From Asparagopsis taxiformis (taxonomy: Eukaryota > Rhodophyta > Florideophyceae > Bonnemaisoniales > Bonnemaisoniaceae), in contig JALQPE010002679.1 in NCBI GenBank assembly GCA_030407315.1, positions 1 through 64,000 on the forward strand: a stretch of 64,000 nt of DNA. The letters run 5' to 3'. Positions 1 through 12,660 of this stretch are shown piece after piece. The stretch's first letter is position 1. Each line of letters opens with the position of its first letter. The notes under the pieces are model-generated. The model was given only the letters and a program-made list of their open reading frames with translations, had not been told where the DNA came from and ran no database searches. Made by a program: the position numbers and the translations under genes.

Positions 1-101
1 TCGGATGTGTTGAGGATGCTGGATGCGTCAATTCCAGCCGGGGTGACCACGAGCAAGAGAGCTTCGACATTCGCTCACGCGTTGTCGAAGTTCCTGCTCA
101 G

Positions 102-1924
102 ATGGTCCCCAGAGGGGTGCTGGGCAGACTTCCGTCCCAAGGAAGGCCCTCCCCCGATGGTTACAGTTACGAACACATTTTTCCCCGTAAGAAGTCTGTC
201 TTCGGGAAGGACGCCAGGAAATGCTCCTGCGCGTCACTGGGTACCGCGACATGCAAATGCGGAAACGCTTTCACCGCGATGTACCCAGACAGACCCCACA
301 TGCTGCGCTCCCAGCCACATGTGGTGATGATGCCCCCATCCCTTCCTCTTCAAATTCCTTCCCCATCCCTTCATCCTCCATTCCTTTGCCCCCACCACCT
401 CAACTGGAATCTTCCAGCAATTCCGGGGTTGCCCCTGTTCCTGTCTCTACCTCTGCCGTGTCGGCATCCTCCCCTGCGGTGACCCCGGTCAAGCCGACTG
501 CGCGTGGTCCCCAGGATGGCAGCGAACGCTCTGGTCCAGTTTCCCACGCTGGGACTGGTACCCTAACCGTCCTGTCCAAGCCGCGCAGGAGCAGGTCTCA
601 CCGGCTTCGCAGCCTGAGCCTGCGACTCCGCTGCCGAGCAGCACCCTGCTGCTCCGGCCCCCGCTGTCGAAGCTTCCCGTTTTGCATCTGCTAGCAGTTC
701 GGGAAGCTCCAGCGATGAATTTTCGTCCCTCACCATCCGGTGGGGTTGGACAGAAGACGTTGCGAGGATTTCGACGGAGGGCCTACTCCCGAGAATGTGG
801 TCGAGGACAGGTCGGGTGGACAGGGAGGTAGCAGTGCAAAGGACGGTGCAGATCCTGACGAAGATTTTATTGAGGTCATTGATTCTGCACCGCCTGGAGT
901 GGAAACTTCTGGGAGGAAGTGATGCCCAGAAGGAGTACCCGCCTGCAAGCGAGTCGTTCCGGTCGTGGTGGAGAACGGCGGTGGTGCTGTGGAGGTCCGT
1001 CGAGCTGGAGAGCGCCCCCGAGGATGCGGGTGAAAACTCCATCCTCGGGAAGCGTAACTTGGAAGCCGCTTCTGCGACGCCCGGCCTTCTACCAAAAAGA
1101 GAGGCTCGGTGAGGACTTCTTCGAAGTCGTCGTCAAAGAAATCCAAGTCGGCTTCCCTAGGTCGTTCTCGGGAGCCGTTCTCCAGTTCGACGACGCCCAG
1201 GAGAATCCCATTCCCGACAGTATCGTCGATGAGAATTTGGCCGCCGTTCTCTCCCCAGCGCAATTGCATCTGGCAGCCGGATGAAGTACTATATGGAAAG
1301 TACGACGGTGGAGACGGTTCGGGCGGAAATGAGGGAGGCAGCATTCCAGGCAGCTGCATCGCCGGGTGCTGAGGATACGGTGTGGACAGGTACTTTTGCG
1401 GTGAAGAAGGTATTGTTGGAAAACTTGGGGGTTATTGTTATGGAAGGCCTGTTGGGCATCGTCCACGGCTGGTAATGCGACGCATGAGTTGTTCGGTCAC
1501 TTCGCTAGGCAGTTCCCGCTGGTTGAGGAGTTTGAAAAACCACAGAAACCCTCCCAGCAGTCTGATTCTAACGATGAAGACAGGGAGCCACAGGACGAGC
1601 CGCCAGCTTTCGCAAAGCCCGGCTTCGATCCTTCGCCGTGCAGTTCATCTACAACGTGGGTGATGCGAAGGACCGCATCGATGGGTTCGTGGGCGCCTCA
1701 CTCTGCCGCGGCGTGAGTTGTGCGACAAGTTGGAGGAGGAAAATTTGGATTGTATAAGAACAAATTGGTGGCAGAGCTTGCTCTTGTGTTGTGCGGAGTT
1801 TCTCAAGCTGGGAATGGAGGGTGAGGATCCTGTCTTCTTCCCGAAGACAGGATTGCGGCTGCTTCTTACAGCAGATGGGGCTGCGGACCAGGATGGGCAC
1901 ACGGACTTCAAGTACGACGAATAG
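102..1924 (+). pseudogene. Decayed unrecognised coding region
   Basis: Successive open stretches switch between all three plus-strand frames, and none exceeds about 160 codons. In order they read as a Pro/Ser-rich linker (about 330-500), an acidic segment containing DEDFIEVIDSAPPG (about 850-900), a Ser/Lys/Arg-rich segment (about 1109-1170), a segment with FAVKKVLLENLG (about 1390-1430) and a last frame (1718-1924) with CDKLEEENLDCIRTNWWQS ending at TAG. This pattern fits one protein broken by frameshifts, or an intron-containing gene whose junctions I cannot place. The composition recalls a low-complexity nuclear or transposon protein, but I recognise no family. Bases 1-101 and 1925-2290 show nothing I can name. 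Confidence 0.3.
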
Positions 1925-2289
1925 TGTTGGAAGTCCTACCAGTCTCCATCATATTTCATGATGTCGAGCGGAGCCAATGGGTTCTTTTAGTAGCTGCCCC
2001 TTATAGTCATGTATGCCTGGTCACCGACGCCGATATTGGAAGGTTCCCCCTCTCACCGTTGGGTGCCACCCTATTCCGTATTGGTTGGTCGCGGTGACCT
2101 TTACCATTACGGGTCGGCTCAAGCGCGAGATATTCCGGCGGGCGAAAACTAGTCACTGGCCTGCCCACGCGCGGCCACTCTACTGAAGACGGAGAAGGAC
2201 GTCCTCCCGACCACATCCACACCGTCGAATTTACAAGTACATAGAGCAATAGATAGCATACCAGAAGTATTAAAACCTCTACTACTGTT

Positions 2290-2650
2290 CCCTGCTATAA
2301 AGTTAGTCTTTCTCATCTCAACATTGTTCGTCTGTGTTCTCGGAAATGGACGCGGACGTCCACAACCTCTAGTACACCTAGTATTACTAGGCGGACGTCC
2401 ATGTTCTCCAGTATTTTTGGATGTCCCGCCTAGAACCGGACGTCCATGCGGTCTAGTACGTCTAGTATTACTAGGACGACATTCATTGTTTCTAGTACCA
2501 CGGATGTCCCCCCTCGGGATGGACTTCCGCCATGTCTATGTCAACCTAGGACGGGCGCCGGTTCAGAAATTCAAAAATTTCGACCCCAGAAATTTCTGCC
2601 GCCTTGCTCGACATGGATGTCCGCATCCATCACGGCGACCACTCTATTTT
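2290..2650. repeat. GACGTCC / CTAGTA interspersed repeat zone
   Basis: Short imperfect copies of GGACGTCC, GGATGTCC and CTAGTA...TACTAG recur every 20-40 bases, for example around 2390-2530. The same vocabulary returns as a regular 43-base array at 13260-13517 and as single GGACGTCC boxes in the foldback arms. It may be a shared transposase or regulator site, or debris of a repeat family. There is no coding sequence here. Confidence 0.5.
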
Positions 2651-2689
2651 TCCTTGTCGGTCGACTCCAATTTCGTCTTTAATTTTTTC

Positions 2690-3700
2690 ATCCTCTCGCT
2701 CACACCCCCTTCCATTTGGTGCTCACCTCCCCCGTACTGTACCTCAAACACCCCAATACCACTCTAGAACGCATTTTCAGCTACCTATCCCCGCTTCCAC
2801 GGTGCACACCTCCATTCCATACCTACTTTTCTGCTCTACCGTACAGATTTCTTATAACCAGTCCTCATACTACCTCAGAATAGGGAAAAACATCCCCTAT
2901 CCCCTCGACCATGCTCTCCCCCATCACCTTTGCAACGTATTGTTCTTCAATACCCTCTCTCCTCTACCTTCAACCCCTCTCCTTCGCCCTCTCCACAAAC
3001 TTCCCCTGCAGCTTACTCTTCGACCTGCTCCACCCCTCCCTCCCTCACCTGCTACATGACCCCACGCCATCCGCATCTTCGATACCGTATACACCACCAC
3101 ACCACCGGCCCACGCTCCCGCTCCCCCGCCGTCTCCCCAGAAACCTCCCCGCTCTGAACCACATATCAACCCCCCACTTCGCACCCATCCTCCCACTCCC
3201 CTCCCTCCCAAATACAATAACCCTCTTCTTCCCCATCACATCCCCACTCACCACAGCCAGAACAGACGCCACCCCCCTTCCCACCTCTTTCTCCTCACTT
3301 TCCTAAAACCCCCCTCTCGGGGCCTTCAACCGCACCCTCCTACGGTCCCACCTAAACACCTCCTCCGCCCTCACTACCCCAACACCCGCAGCGTCTCCCC
3401 AATCCCCATAATATGCTTGTCGGCACTCCTCTCCGAATCACACTCCAATCTAAACCCGCACTCCGTACATTTCCACTTCCCCCTGTACCATCCCATCCCA
3501 AGATTCCATCCACCCCCACAGAACACATCCTCATACCACAGAAGAATTTTCTTCCTCATACCTCATCCTTAAAACCTCCATCTCTTCCATGTAAATTTCG
3601 ATGTAAATATTTTCTCCACTATGCAAACTCATACATGTATGAGCGTATGCCTTTCCGCTTCGTCAACCCTGAATATTGTATTCATGTATTCATAAAAAGG
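2690..3700. other. Pyrimidine-rich strand-asymmetric tract
   Basis: The plus strand is strongly C/T-rich for most of about 900 bases (for example 2900-3400). Open frames on both strands are therefore low complexity. The plus frame at 2911-3306 (Pro/Leu/Ser-rich) is probably only a by-product of composition. Confidence 0.5.
3374..3559 (-). CDS. Small zinc-binding-like open frame, uncertain
   Basis: A 61-codon minus-strand frame contains KWKCTECGFRLECDSERSADKH, a CxxC followed by Cys and His with spacing like a degenerate zinc finger. Upstream and downstream sequence in other minus frames (3045-3284) is Gly/Arg-rich and may be the remainder of the same decayed gene. The tract is purine-rich on this strand, so chance open frames are likely. 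No family is assigned. Confidence 0.15.
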   Translation of the reverse strand: MRKKILLWYEDVFCGGGWNLGMGWYRGKWKCTECGFRLECDSERSADKHIMGIGETLRVLG

Positions 3701-3760
3701 AGCCACCCACATCCCTATCCCGTTCTGCAAGCTTTACAAACACCAGACGCATACTCCACA

Positions 3761-5931
3761 ACTATACAACAAACACTACTCGCTATTTCAGACGACGCGG
3801 TACACAAGTAGCGTAGTCTCAAACCTTCCGTGACGCCTTCCCTGATGCGTACAAGTGCGAAACACGTCTAGACGTATATCACAAGTGAGCGCGGGAATTT
3901 TCGGCACAGGAGATGCTGGGCCACCAAATTGATTTTTCGGAAATTTTAGATTTCTGGCTGGCCAGCAATGCAATCGAGCTGGACATCCACCGGACGTCCA
4001 TTTTCAGGTTGATCGTGAGAGAGTAGGGCGGGACCATGATGAAACAAGGACCAAGACCTGTCCCTGACGTGTTGAGCCTGAAATCGACCCTTCGTAAGAC
4101 GCGATTTTGGCTTACAGTTGGTGCTTACAGAAGCCAGTGATGACCCCGGTCGGGGCAGCAGCCGGTTCCTGGGGCCGTTGTGGCCAAATTAGACACCTTG
4201 ATTTGAATTGAAATTTGGGCTATTCTCAAAAACATGCACATGTGAACATGTTTTTGAGATGGGGGTCTGCCGTACGGCACAATCGACGCACGCAACAGTC
4301 TGATTTTTCACAATTTTTTTCTGCCCGAAATTTTAGAATTTCTGGGCTGGCCAGCAATGCAATTGAGCCGGACATCCACAGACGTCCATTCAGGTTGGTC
4401 GTGTGCTGCCCACATCCATGCATTGCAGCAACTAAGCAGGCGGGCTCACTACTCATACAAAGTGCACGTAATGAGTAACGTGATGTTGTGTGAGTGTTGT
4501 TTGTCGTGAGGATGTAAGGTGGGAGCATGATGAAACAGGGACCAAAGATGTCTCCCCTAGCATAACTTGGGCCTTGAAGCCTGGATCGATCCTTCGTGAG
4601 ATGTGGCTTTGCTTACAGTTGGTGGCTTACAGAAGCCAGTGTGGGCCCCGCTCGGGGCGTCGGATGGCTTCTTCTGGGGCCGTTGTGGCCAATTAGACAC
4701 CTTGATTTGAATTGAATTTGGAGCCATTCTCAAAAACATGCACATGTGAACATGTTTTTGAGATGGGGGTGTGCCGTACGGCACTTTCGACCGCCCAAAT
4801 CGATATAATTTTGCAATTTTTTTTCTGACTGAAATTTTAGAATTTCTGGGCTCGCCAGCAATGCAATTGAGCTGGACATTCACCGGACGTCCATTTCAGG
4901 TTGGTCGAGTATTGCACATGGATACAGTTTTGCAGCTATTTCTCAGCCCAACATTTTAGAATTTCAGGGCTGACCAGCAATGTAACCGAGCCGGACTTCC
5001 ACTGGACGTCCATTTCAAGTTAGGCTAGTGCTGCATATTTGCTCGCATCGCAGCAACTAAGCAAGTGTTGACAGCACCGAGATGCCATGCAGACAAGGGG
5101 GAATCGGCTGCAAACGGCTTCCCTGGTCGGCGGCTGGATGTCTGGATGTGAATGGCTGCAAGCATGGAAATCTTGCTACCGCACAGCGCATACACACTGC
5201 AGCAGCACATCACTGACGCATGCGAAAGTTGGGTGCTGCAGTGCGTGGTTGTTTGTGTGTTTGTGTGTTTGTGTGTGTATGACGAACCTTGTGGTATCCC
5301 TAGGCGTGCACTGGTTCAAAATTTGGACTGCCCCATCGGTCGTACTTTGGCGCATTTACATGCATCGGAGAACGACCAAGGAGGTAGAGCAGCAATCGCT
5401 GTTGGCTGAGCGTCCAAACTGGAGGGCTTGGGGCAATGGTTCTATAGCAGTCATTTATAGGACGCCCACCGTTGATGACTGAGATCCACGGTGGGTTTAG
5501 TATTCATGGTGTTGTCCTGCATTGGCGGACGTCGAAGACGAGTACTTCCAGTGAGCGTCCAAGGTGAACAGCTCAGCAGAGGATTATGATGTGGATGTGA
5601 AGGCATGGATGAGGCCAGCAGGAACGTTTCTGCAAGATGGGCGTGAGTGGGTAAGTGAGCGGGGAGGGGCCGCTCGGGGCGCTTGGTAGCTTCTGGGGCC
5701 GTTGTGGCCAAATTAGAATCAAGCCTATGTCCGGCGGACGTCCTGAATTGCTTTATTTTTTGGGCTATTCTCAAAACATGCACATGTGAACATGTTTTTG
5801 AGATGGGGGTGTGCCGTACGGCACTTTCGACCGCCCAAATCGATGTATTTTTTGCATTTTTTTTCTGACTGAAATTTTAGAATTTCTGGGCTCGCCAGCA
5901 ATGCAATTGCGCTGGTCATTCACCGGACGTC
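3761..5931 (+). repeat. Left arm of foldback element
   Basis: The arm is about 2171 bp and matches the reverse complement of 8551-10714 along its whole length; the innermost module (5764-5931) is almost identical. It holds three copies of a 33-34-base hairpin (4225-4258, 4729-4762, 5770-5802), each followed by GCCGTACGGCA, plus a GT-rich microsatellite near 5248-5280. Short frames recur in both arms because of the repeat and do not look coding. Confidence 0.8.
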
Positions 5932-8550
5932 TATATGCGCTCAAGCGATTGCTGTCTGCTTCAAATTCCTGAGACATTACTGCCCCACACGACATAAAGT
6001 CCCCCAACATGCGACGCCCATCAAACATAAACATTTTCATGCTCTTACTACATTCTAGTCGCACACATACATCCATCTTCAAACAAAAAATGTCATTTAA
6101 ACACCACCAGTCCCGCTTCATCGTACGCAATACCGCCCAGTCGCCCAGCAGACAAGCTAGCCGTGCAGAAAATAAGCACTGCCATCTACGACGGAAACGA
6201 CTGGATCTCATCATCGCTCTCAGCATTTCCAACAAGCCCACATGTTTCCCCTACGTCACCCTGCAAAACGATACCATTGTATACTTCTGCATTCTCCGTC
6301 AATTGCATTCATTCAATCTGCGCAATGAATTCTTCAATCTCGAAGCCGGCCGGGTTTTCTGCCCATCCTGCAATAAGGGCATTGGAGAAAGTTCTCTAGC
6401 AATGGCCACTAAAGCCTTGATGCAACTACACGGTGCTGATTGCTTCTATCGCTTCCTCAAATCTGTCGACATTTACAACATACCATCCATCCGACACATT
6501 TCCAAACTAAACTAGACTGTTCATTGACAAACTCGTGTGTAGCCCCATTTAGACCACTCACCACTGGTATCTGCTGAGTCACCGCGCACTGCCCTGGTGC
6601 TCCCTCCTGAATTCGCTTGGGCTGTCTCAATACATTCCGTACTATGCCTATGAAGCAGTCCCGTTATGGATCAGCGTTCTGCGTGTTCAGCACATCATCC
6701 CCACGTTACCAGAGCTGCAATTTCTCAGCGGTACGGGTATCATCAATCCTTAGCACAGATGTGATACAGCAGCCGATGCAGGTCAATTTCTAGACTCGTA
6801 ATTTTGCACTCAAGAAGGGAGATCGGTATGGAAATTGTCCAGGCATAACAAACCGCCTGTCCTGCTCTCCTGCAGAGCAAGCTCCATCGATCCAGTCGAT
6901 CAGGAACCTGACGACATGTAGTCGGCGTTCGTTCCGGACGCGGAAAGGGCAAATTTTTGTGTGGCGTTTGCAGATTCAGTCGCAACGGGAAGCGATGAAA
7001 CTTTCCGCATGGCGTTTGACTGCGGTTTATCTGAGACAGACATCGAGCGATCGGTGTTTCTGTCCAGATGAAGCTGGAGATCAATGCCGTATTTGAGCTG
7101 ATAATTGGAGCAAAGATTTGAAACAAATTTTCTGTGCAAATTTACGACGCGACACGGCGGAGGGTGGATAACTCAACGTTAGATGTTATTGGTTGAGCCA
7201 ACATTACAAGACCGTACCGACGACACGCGCAATCATTGATTTTTCGCTCATTGCTTAGAGAGCAAAACTGTCCAATGGTCGTATCAAGTTAGACCAGCAC
7301 ATATTTCCGCAACATCTTGGTGGAAACGAAGTCGGTGCTCACGAAAGCCTGAGAGCTGCCTTGAGTCGAGGATTTTGTACGCCGCCTTATCTGTGGTAGT
7401 TTCATACTGCGTTGTTTCACCGTTGGACTTGTGCCACGCACACTTGGATCTCTCTCCATACGTACGTGTAGATAAGATGTGAATTGAGCTACAATAGCAT
7501 ACCAAACTGGAAACCAGTATCTACATGCTTTGTGAGAATATAATGCCTCTTCCTCGAGAAAAGGCCTCCTTCGGAATACTAGATTTCATTCAACCATATC
7601 CCATCTCTCATCGCTTCAGCATGAAATCATCACCATTCCATCCATCGCAACGTTCGTCTCTATCCAAACACTACTCTCCACACATCTCCCCGATCTTTCA
7701 GTCCGACCGTACCCGGCGGCGGCCGAGAGAAACGTACTGGCCATTGTTAAAAGTATCTACGACGGCAATGAGCGCATATATTAAATCATTCTCTATGTGA
7801 ACACAGACCCTGATTGCCTCTCGTTTGTGGCAGAAATGAAACAAACACAAGACTGCAACTCGTCCATGCGAGAAGCAAAAGCTACAGATTTTTAGCAAGT
7901 ATCGATAGCTACAAAGAACCACTGCAACGTTTATTCTAGACTTGTATACATTTTCATTAGCACTTACATTACCATACACGAATAGTATTGCATTAAAGAT
8001 TTTTATGAGAATGACAGGGGTCAGCGGCCGGGTTCCCTCCAGCTCAGCTTGGCTCAGCTCCGGATGCAGATGTGGTGAAGGGAAGAGAGAAAAGTCAGAT
8101 ATTCTACCATGATCTGATTTGATTTGCAATCCGAGAACTTCTTGACTCCCAAAAGGTGTAAACAGTATCCCTGCATATTGGCATCGACCAAAAGAACTGC
8201 AGCACTAACTCAATTTTCATTGCAGAGATCAGCACAACGTATTCGTCTTGAGTGTCACAAGTTGCAATTAGATGGCGCTGACTCGAAGCTAGGAGAGTTG
8301 GTAGTTGTGCCGAGTCGGCGTCTTCGGTTTGATCGCTCGTGTAAATATCCAAGCAAAATGGCAGGCAAGAGATACAAAGCCACGCAACAATCAAGCTTAC
8401 CACATTCCCCAGCCAGAATCACCATAGAAATCCTTGCAGTCTGCATCACACAGAGATCATCTTACGCAGTGCGTGCTGCCCAGGTCGTTATTCGGCCCTA
8501 TCCAGAACACTTTCAGGCCTAGTGCAACCAGTAGATCTGAAATGGAAATG
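5932..8550. other. Central segment of foldback element
   Basis: This 2.6-kb unique centre has several modest frames: 6009-6515 (+, 168 codons, with a CPSC pair near residue 124), 7525-7800 (+, 91 codons) and 7698-8129 (-, 143 codons). None matches a transposase or any family I know, and none shows a clear promoter. It may be captured genomic DNA between the arms or a decayed transposase. I would not treat any of these frames as an established gene. Confidence 0.4.
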
Positions 8551-10714
8551 GACGTCCGGTGAATGACCAGCGCAATTGCATTGCTGGCGAGCCCAGAAAT
8601 TCTAAAATTTCAGTCAGAAAAAAAATGCAAAAATACATCGATTTGGGCGGTCGAAAGTGCCGTACGGCACACCCCCATCTCAAAAACATGTTCACATGTG
8701 CATGTTTTTGAGAATAGCCCAAAATAAAAGCAATTCAGGACGTCCGCCGGACATAGGCTTGATTCTAATTTGGCCACAACGGCCCCAGAAGCTACCAAGC
8801 GCCCCGAGCGGCCCCTCCCCGCTCACTTACCCACTCACGCCCATCTTGCAGAAACGTTCCTGCTGGCCTCATCCATGCCTTCACATCCACATCATAATCC
8901 TCTGCTGAGCTGTTCACCTTGGACGCTCACTGGAAGTACTCGTCTTCGACGTCCGCCAATGCAGGACAACACCATGAATACTAAACCCACCGTGGATCTC
9001 AGTCATCAACGGTGGGCGTCCTATAAATGACTGCTATAGAACCATTGCCCCAAGCCCTCCAGTTTGGACGCTCAGCCAACAGCGATTGCTGCTCTACCTC
9101 CTTGGTCGTTCTCCGATGCATGTAAATGCGCCAAAGTACGACCGATGGGGCAGTCCAAACTTTTTGAACCAGTGCACGCCTAGGGATACCACAAGGTTCG
9201 TCATACACACACAAACACACAAACACACAAACAACCACGCACTGCAGCACCCAACTTTCGCATGCGTCAGTGATGTGCTGCTGCAGTGTGTATGCGCTGT
9301 GCGGTAGCAAGATTTCCATGCTTGCAGCCATTCACATCCAGACATCCAGCCGCCGACCAGGGAAGCCGTTTGCAGCCGATTCCCCCTTGTCTGCATGGCA
9401 TCTCGGTGCTGTCAACACTTGCTTAGTTGCTGCGATGCGAGCAAATGTGCAGCACTAGCCTAACTTGAAATGGACGTCCAGTGGAAGTCCGGCTCGGTTA
9501 CATTGCTGGTCAGCCCTGAAATTCTAAAATGTTGGGCTGAGAAATAGCTGCAAAACTGTATCCATGTGCAATACTCGACCAACCTGAAATGGACGTCCGG
9601 TGAATGTCCAGCTCAATTGCATTGCTGGCGAGCCCAGAAATTCTAAAATTTCAGTCAGAAAAAATTGCAAAATTATATCGATTTGGGCGGTCGAAAGTGC
9701 CGTACGGCACACCCCCATCTCAAAACATGTTCACATGTGCATGTTTTTGAGAATAGCCCAAATTTCAATTCAAATCAAGGTGTCTAATTTGGCCACAACG
9801 GCCCCAGGAACCGGCTGCTGCCCCGGCCGGGGCCGTCACTGGCTTCTGTAAGCACCAACTGTAAGCAAAGCCACATCTCACGAAGGATCGATTCCAGGCT
9901 TCAAGCCCAAGTTATGCTAGGGAGACATCTTTTTCCCTGTTTCATCATGGTCCCACCTTACATCCTCACGACAAACAACACTCACACATCACGTTACTCA
10001 TATTCCGTGCACTTTGTATGAGTAGTGAGCCCGCCTGCTTAGTTGCTGCAATGCATGGATGTGGGCAGCACACGACCAACCTGAAATGGACGTCCTGTGG
10101 ATGTCCAGCTCGATTGCACTGCTGGCCAGCCCAGAAATTCTAAAATTTCGGGCAGAAAAAAATTGTGAAAAATCATCGATTTGGGCGGGTCGATTGTGCC
10201 GTACGGCAGACCCCCATCTCAAAAACATGTTCACATGTGCATGTTTTTGAGAATAGCCCAAATTTCAATTCAAATCAAGGTGTCTAATTTGGCCACAACG
10301 GCCCCAGGAACCGGCTGCTGCCCCGACCGGGGTCATCACTGGCTTCTGTAAGCACTAACTGTAAGCCAAAATCGCGTCTTACGAAGGGTCGATTTCAGGC
10401 TCAACACGTCAGGGACAGGTCTTGGTCCTTGTTTCATCATGGTCCCGCCCTACTCTCTCACGATCAACCTGAAATGGACGTCCGGTGGATGTCCAGCTCG
10501 ATTGCATTGCTCGCCAGCCCAGAAATTCTAAATTTCCGAAAAATCAATTTGGTGGCTCAGCATCTCCTGTGCAGAAAACTCTCGCACTCATTTCTGATAT
10601 ACGTTTTGACGTGTTTTTTACTTTTAAGCATCAGGAAAGGCGTTACGGAAAATTGGGACTACGCCACTTGTGAGCCGCGTCGTCTGAGATAGCGAGTAGA
10701 GTTTGTTGTATAGT
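8551..10714 (-). repeat. Right arm of foldback element
   Basis: This is the inverted partner of 3761-5931. Hairpin copies lie at 8679-8712, 9719-9751 and 10218-10251, each preceded by the GCCGTACGGCA palindrome. Length and module order mirror the left arm, with scattered single-base differences. Confidence 0.8.
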
Positions 10715-11264
10715 ATTTATATTGTATTCCAAATGTGCGTTCGAGACCTCGTTTGTAATGTTCTCGTGGTTTTGTGGGTATCAGTTTTGTGCTCACTTCT
10801 GGCAGCCCAATGGTGGAATGTGCCTGAGCGATCAATCATCACCGCTAGGTCACACATTTTGCTGGCAACGTGCGCTTGGAAGGATGAATGACCGCCGTGG
10901 GAGATGGATTTTCAATTAATTCATTTGAAATAATAAAATTATATTAATTGCGAACTTCATGGAATAAGTTTGTGCTTTACAGTGGATATTACAGGGATCA
11001 TTTAAGGGAAGCAAATGGATTGTGATATATATGATTATACCATTCCGATGTTCTCGATCCGGATCTCATCATTCGGGAGTTCAGAGACCATGGCTTGGGC
11101 CATTATTAATCTCAATACCGGCGATGATATGGAGTATGCACAGCAGGACTTAAGCTGACGTTGAAAGCTGTCCAGTCGACGCCGCAGGTTAACCTGTGGA
11201 ATTCCACTTCTCCGCCGTCACTGGCTGAGGTTCTTTGGTCGTGTTTCCTTTGTTTGGTGTAGAG

Positions 11265-12660
11265 GATAGAACGACGGTGAGTATGCCAGTTTGGAGAGTA
11301 TGCAGCGAGGGAAGCGTGTGTTTTGAGTCGTACTGTTGTCGTTGATGCGATGTTGATTCATTAGAAGCTTCGTGAGTCATGGTTTGCATGTTGTGAACCA
11401 TGGGAGGCAGGTAAGTAAGTGAGTCTCGCGGGTGTGCAATAAGGGATGCATGGTTTTTAGTCTGACTGTTCTGGTTCATTTTGATGTTGTATAGGTGGTG
11501 CAGGAATAGTGATGAAGGTAAGTTTCATTGAGCTGAAAGACGGGTTTCGCGATGAAATGGAATGCTGACTACATTTTTTCGTTGCACGATTTGTGAATTA
11601 TTGGTTGTATTGTTTGTATGATGCAACGAGATGAAGAGGTTAAGTGCGTCCTGAGGGTATGAAGCGAGGGAAGTGTTTGTTTTAAATGTGACTGTCGTCT
11701 TTTATGCAATATTTATTTATTGGGAGCTTAGTGAGTCATGGTGCATATTTGCTGAAGGGTGGAAAGGAGGTAGGTGAGCATTTGAGGGGTGCAGTGAGTG
11801 GAATGTGGGTTTTGAGTCTGACTGCTGTGGTTGATGTTGATTTTGTGTAGGTGATTCTGGAATGGTGATGACGGAAGGTAAGTTACATTGAGCGCCTAGT
11901 TAAGTTGCGCGAAGATATGGAATGCTGACTACATTTTTTTGTACAATTTTTGACTTATGGTTTCTATTGTGTGCAGGATACAACGAGGGTAAGTGAGTTC
12001 TGAGGGTATGCAGCGAGGGAAGCATGGGTTTTCAGTCCGACTGTTGTTGTTGATTTCGATTTTTTGTAGGTGATGCAGGAATGGTGATGACGGAAGGTAA
12101 GTTGCATTTAGCGCGCAGTCCGGTGGTGCGAAGATGCGGAATGTTGACTTCATTTGTTGGTTGTGAGATTTTCGACTTTTGGTATGTATTGTGTGTAGAA
12201 TGAAACGAGAGTAAGTGAGTTCTGAGGGTATGCATCGAGAGAAGTGTTTGTTTCGAATCTGACTATTGCAGTTAATGCGATATTTATTCATTGGAAGCTT
12301 ATCCAGTCATGGTGCGTATTGTGTCGAGCGAAGGAAAGTGCGGAAGTTTTGAGAGTATGCTGAGAGGGACATGTGGGTTTTGAGTCCGACTGTTGTGGTT
12401 GATTTCGATTTTATGCAGGTGATGCTGGAATGGTGATGACAGAAGGTAAGTTTCATTGAGCGCCAAGACTTGTTTTGCGAAGATATGGACTGCTGACTTT
12501 GATTATTCATTGCAAGGTTTTTGGATCATGGTTTGTATTGTGTGTAGGATGGATGAGAGGTAAGTAAGGGATTTTCTAAGATATCTGGCGTGGTAAGCGT
12601 TGCTTTTGAATCTGACTGTTGGGTTGATGTTGTGTATGTGATGCAGGAGTGGTGAAGCAG
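11265..12660 (+). repeat. Array of micro-exon-like blocks between splice-like signals
   Basis: Diverged units of about 190 and 360 bases repeat in tandem. Each unit keeps two tiny blocks bounded by AG on the left and GTAAGT or a close relative on the right. Type 1 is 27 nt (11851-11877, 12070-12096, 12419-12445; a 23-nt variant at 11495-11517). Type 2 is 12 nt (11265-11276, 11977-11988, 12199-12210, 12548-12559). Gaps between neighbouring blocks are 81-102 nt. In one phase the 27-nt blocks encode DAGMVMTE or DSGMVMTE, and 11977-11988 adds GYNE. The 12-nt blocks at 11265 and 12199 have stops in that phase, so the array is either decayed or spliced differently. A block-like copy near 12638 lacks the AG. 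Sequence at 10715-11260 shows nothing I can name. Confidence 0.5.

Larger units (their letters stand above)
3761..10714. mobile_element. 7-kb foldback (long inverted repeat) element
   Basis: Two long near-identical arms, 3761-5931 and 8551-10714, lie in inverted orientation around a 2.6-kb centre. The outer end reads ACTATACAACAAACACTACT on the left, and its complement (GTTTGTTGTATAGT) ends at 10714 on the right. Each arm is built of sub-modules that repeat the same blocks: GGACGTCC, CCAGCAATGCAAT, AATTCTAAAATTT, GCCGTACGGCA, a 34-base hairpin and GGCCACAACGGCCCC. This is the organisation of foldback elements or long-arm Mutator-like elements. No transposase is visible in the centre, so this copy is likely non-autonomous. 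I could not identify a target-site duplication. Confidence 0.75.

Noticed and set aside
2911..3306. 131-codon Pro/Leu/Ser frame on the plus strand
   Set aside because: Composition-driven open frame in a pyrimidine-rich tract, with no domain.
4226..4528. Frames of 60-110 codons recurring in both foldback arms
   Set aside because: They recur because the arms are inverted copies, and they cross hairpins and palindromes with no protein features.
11929..12291. 120-codon minus-strand frame with internal repeats
   Set aside because: The repetition comes from the underlying DNA array, and splice-like signals support the plus strand instead.
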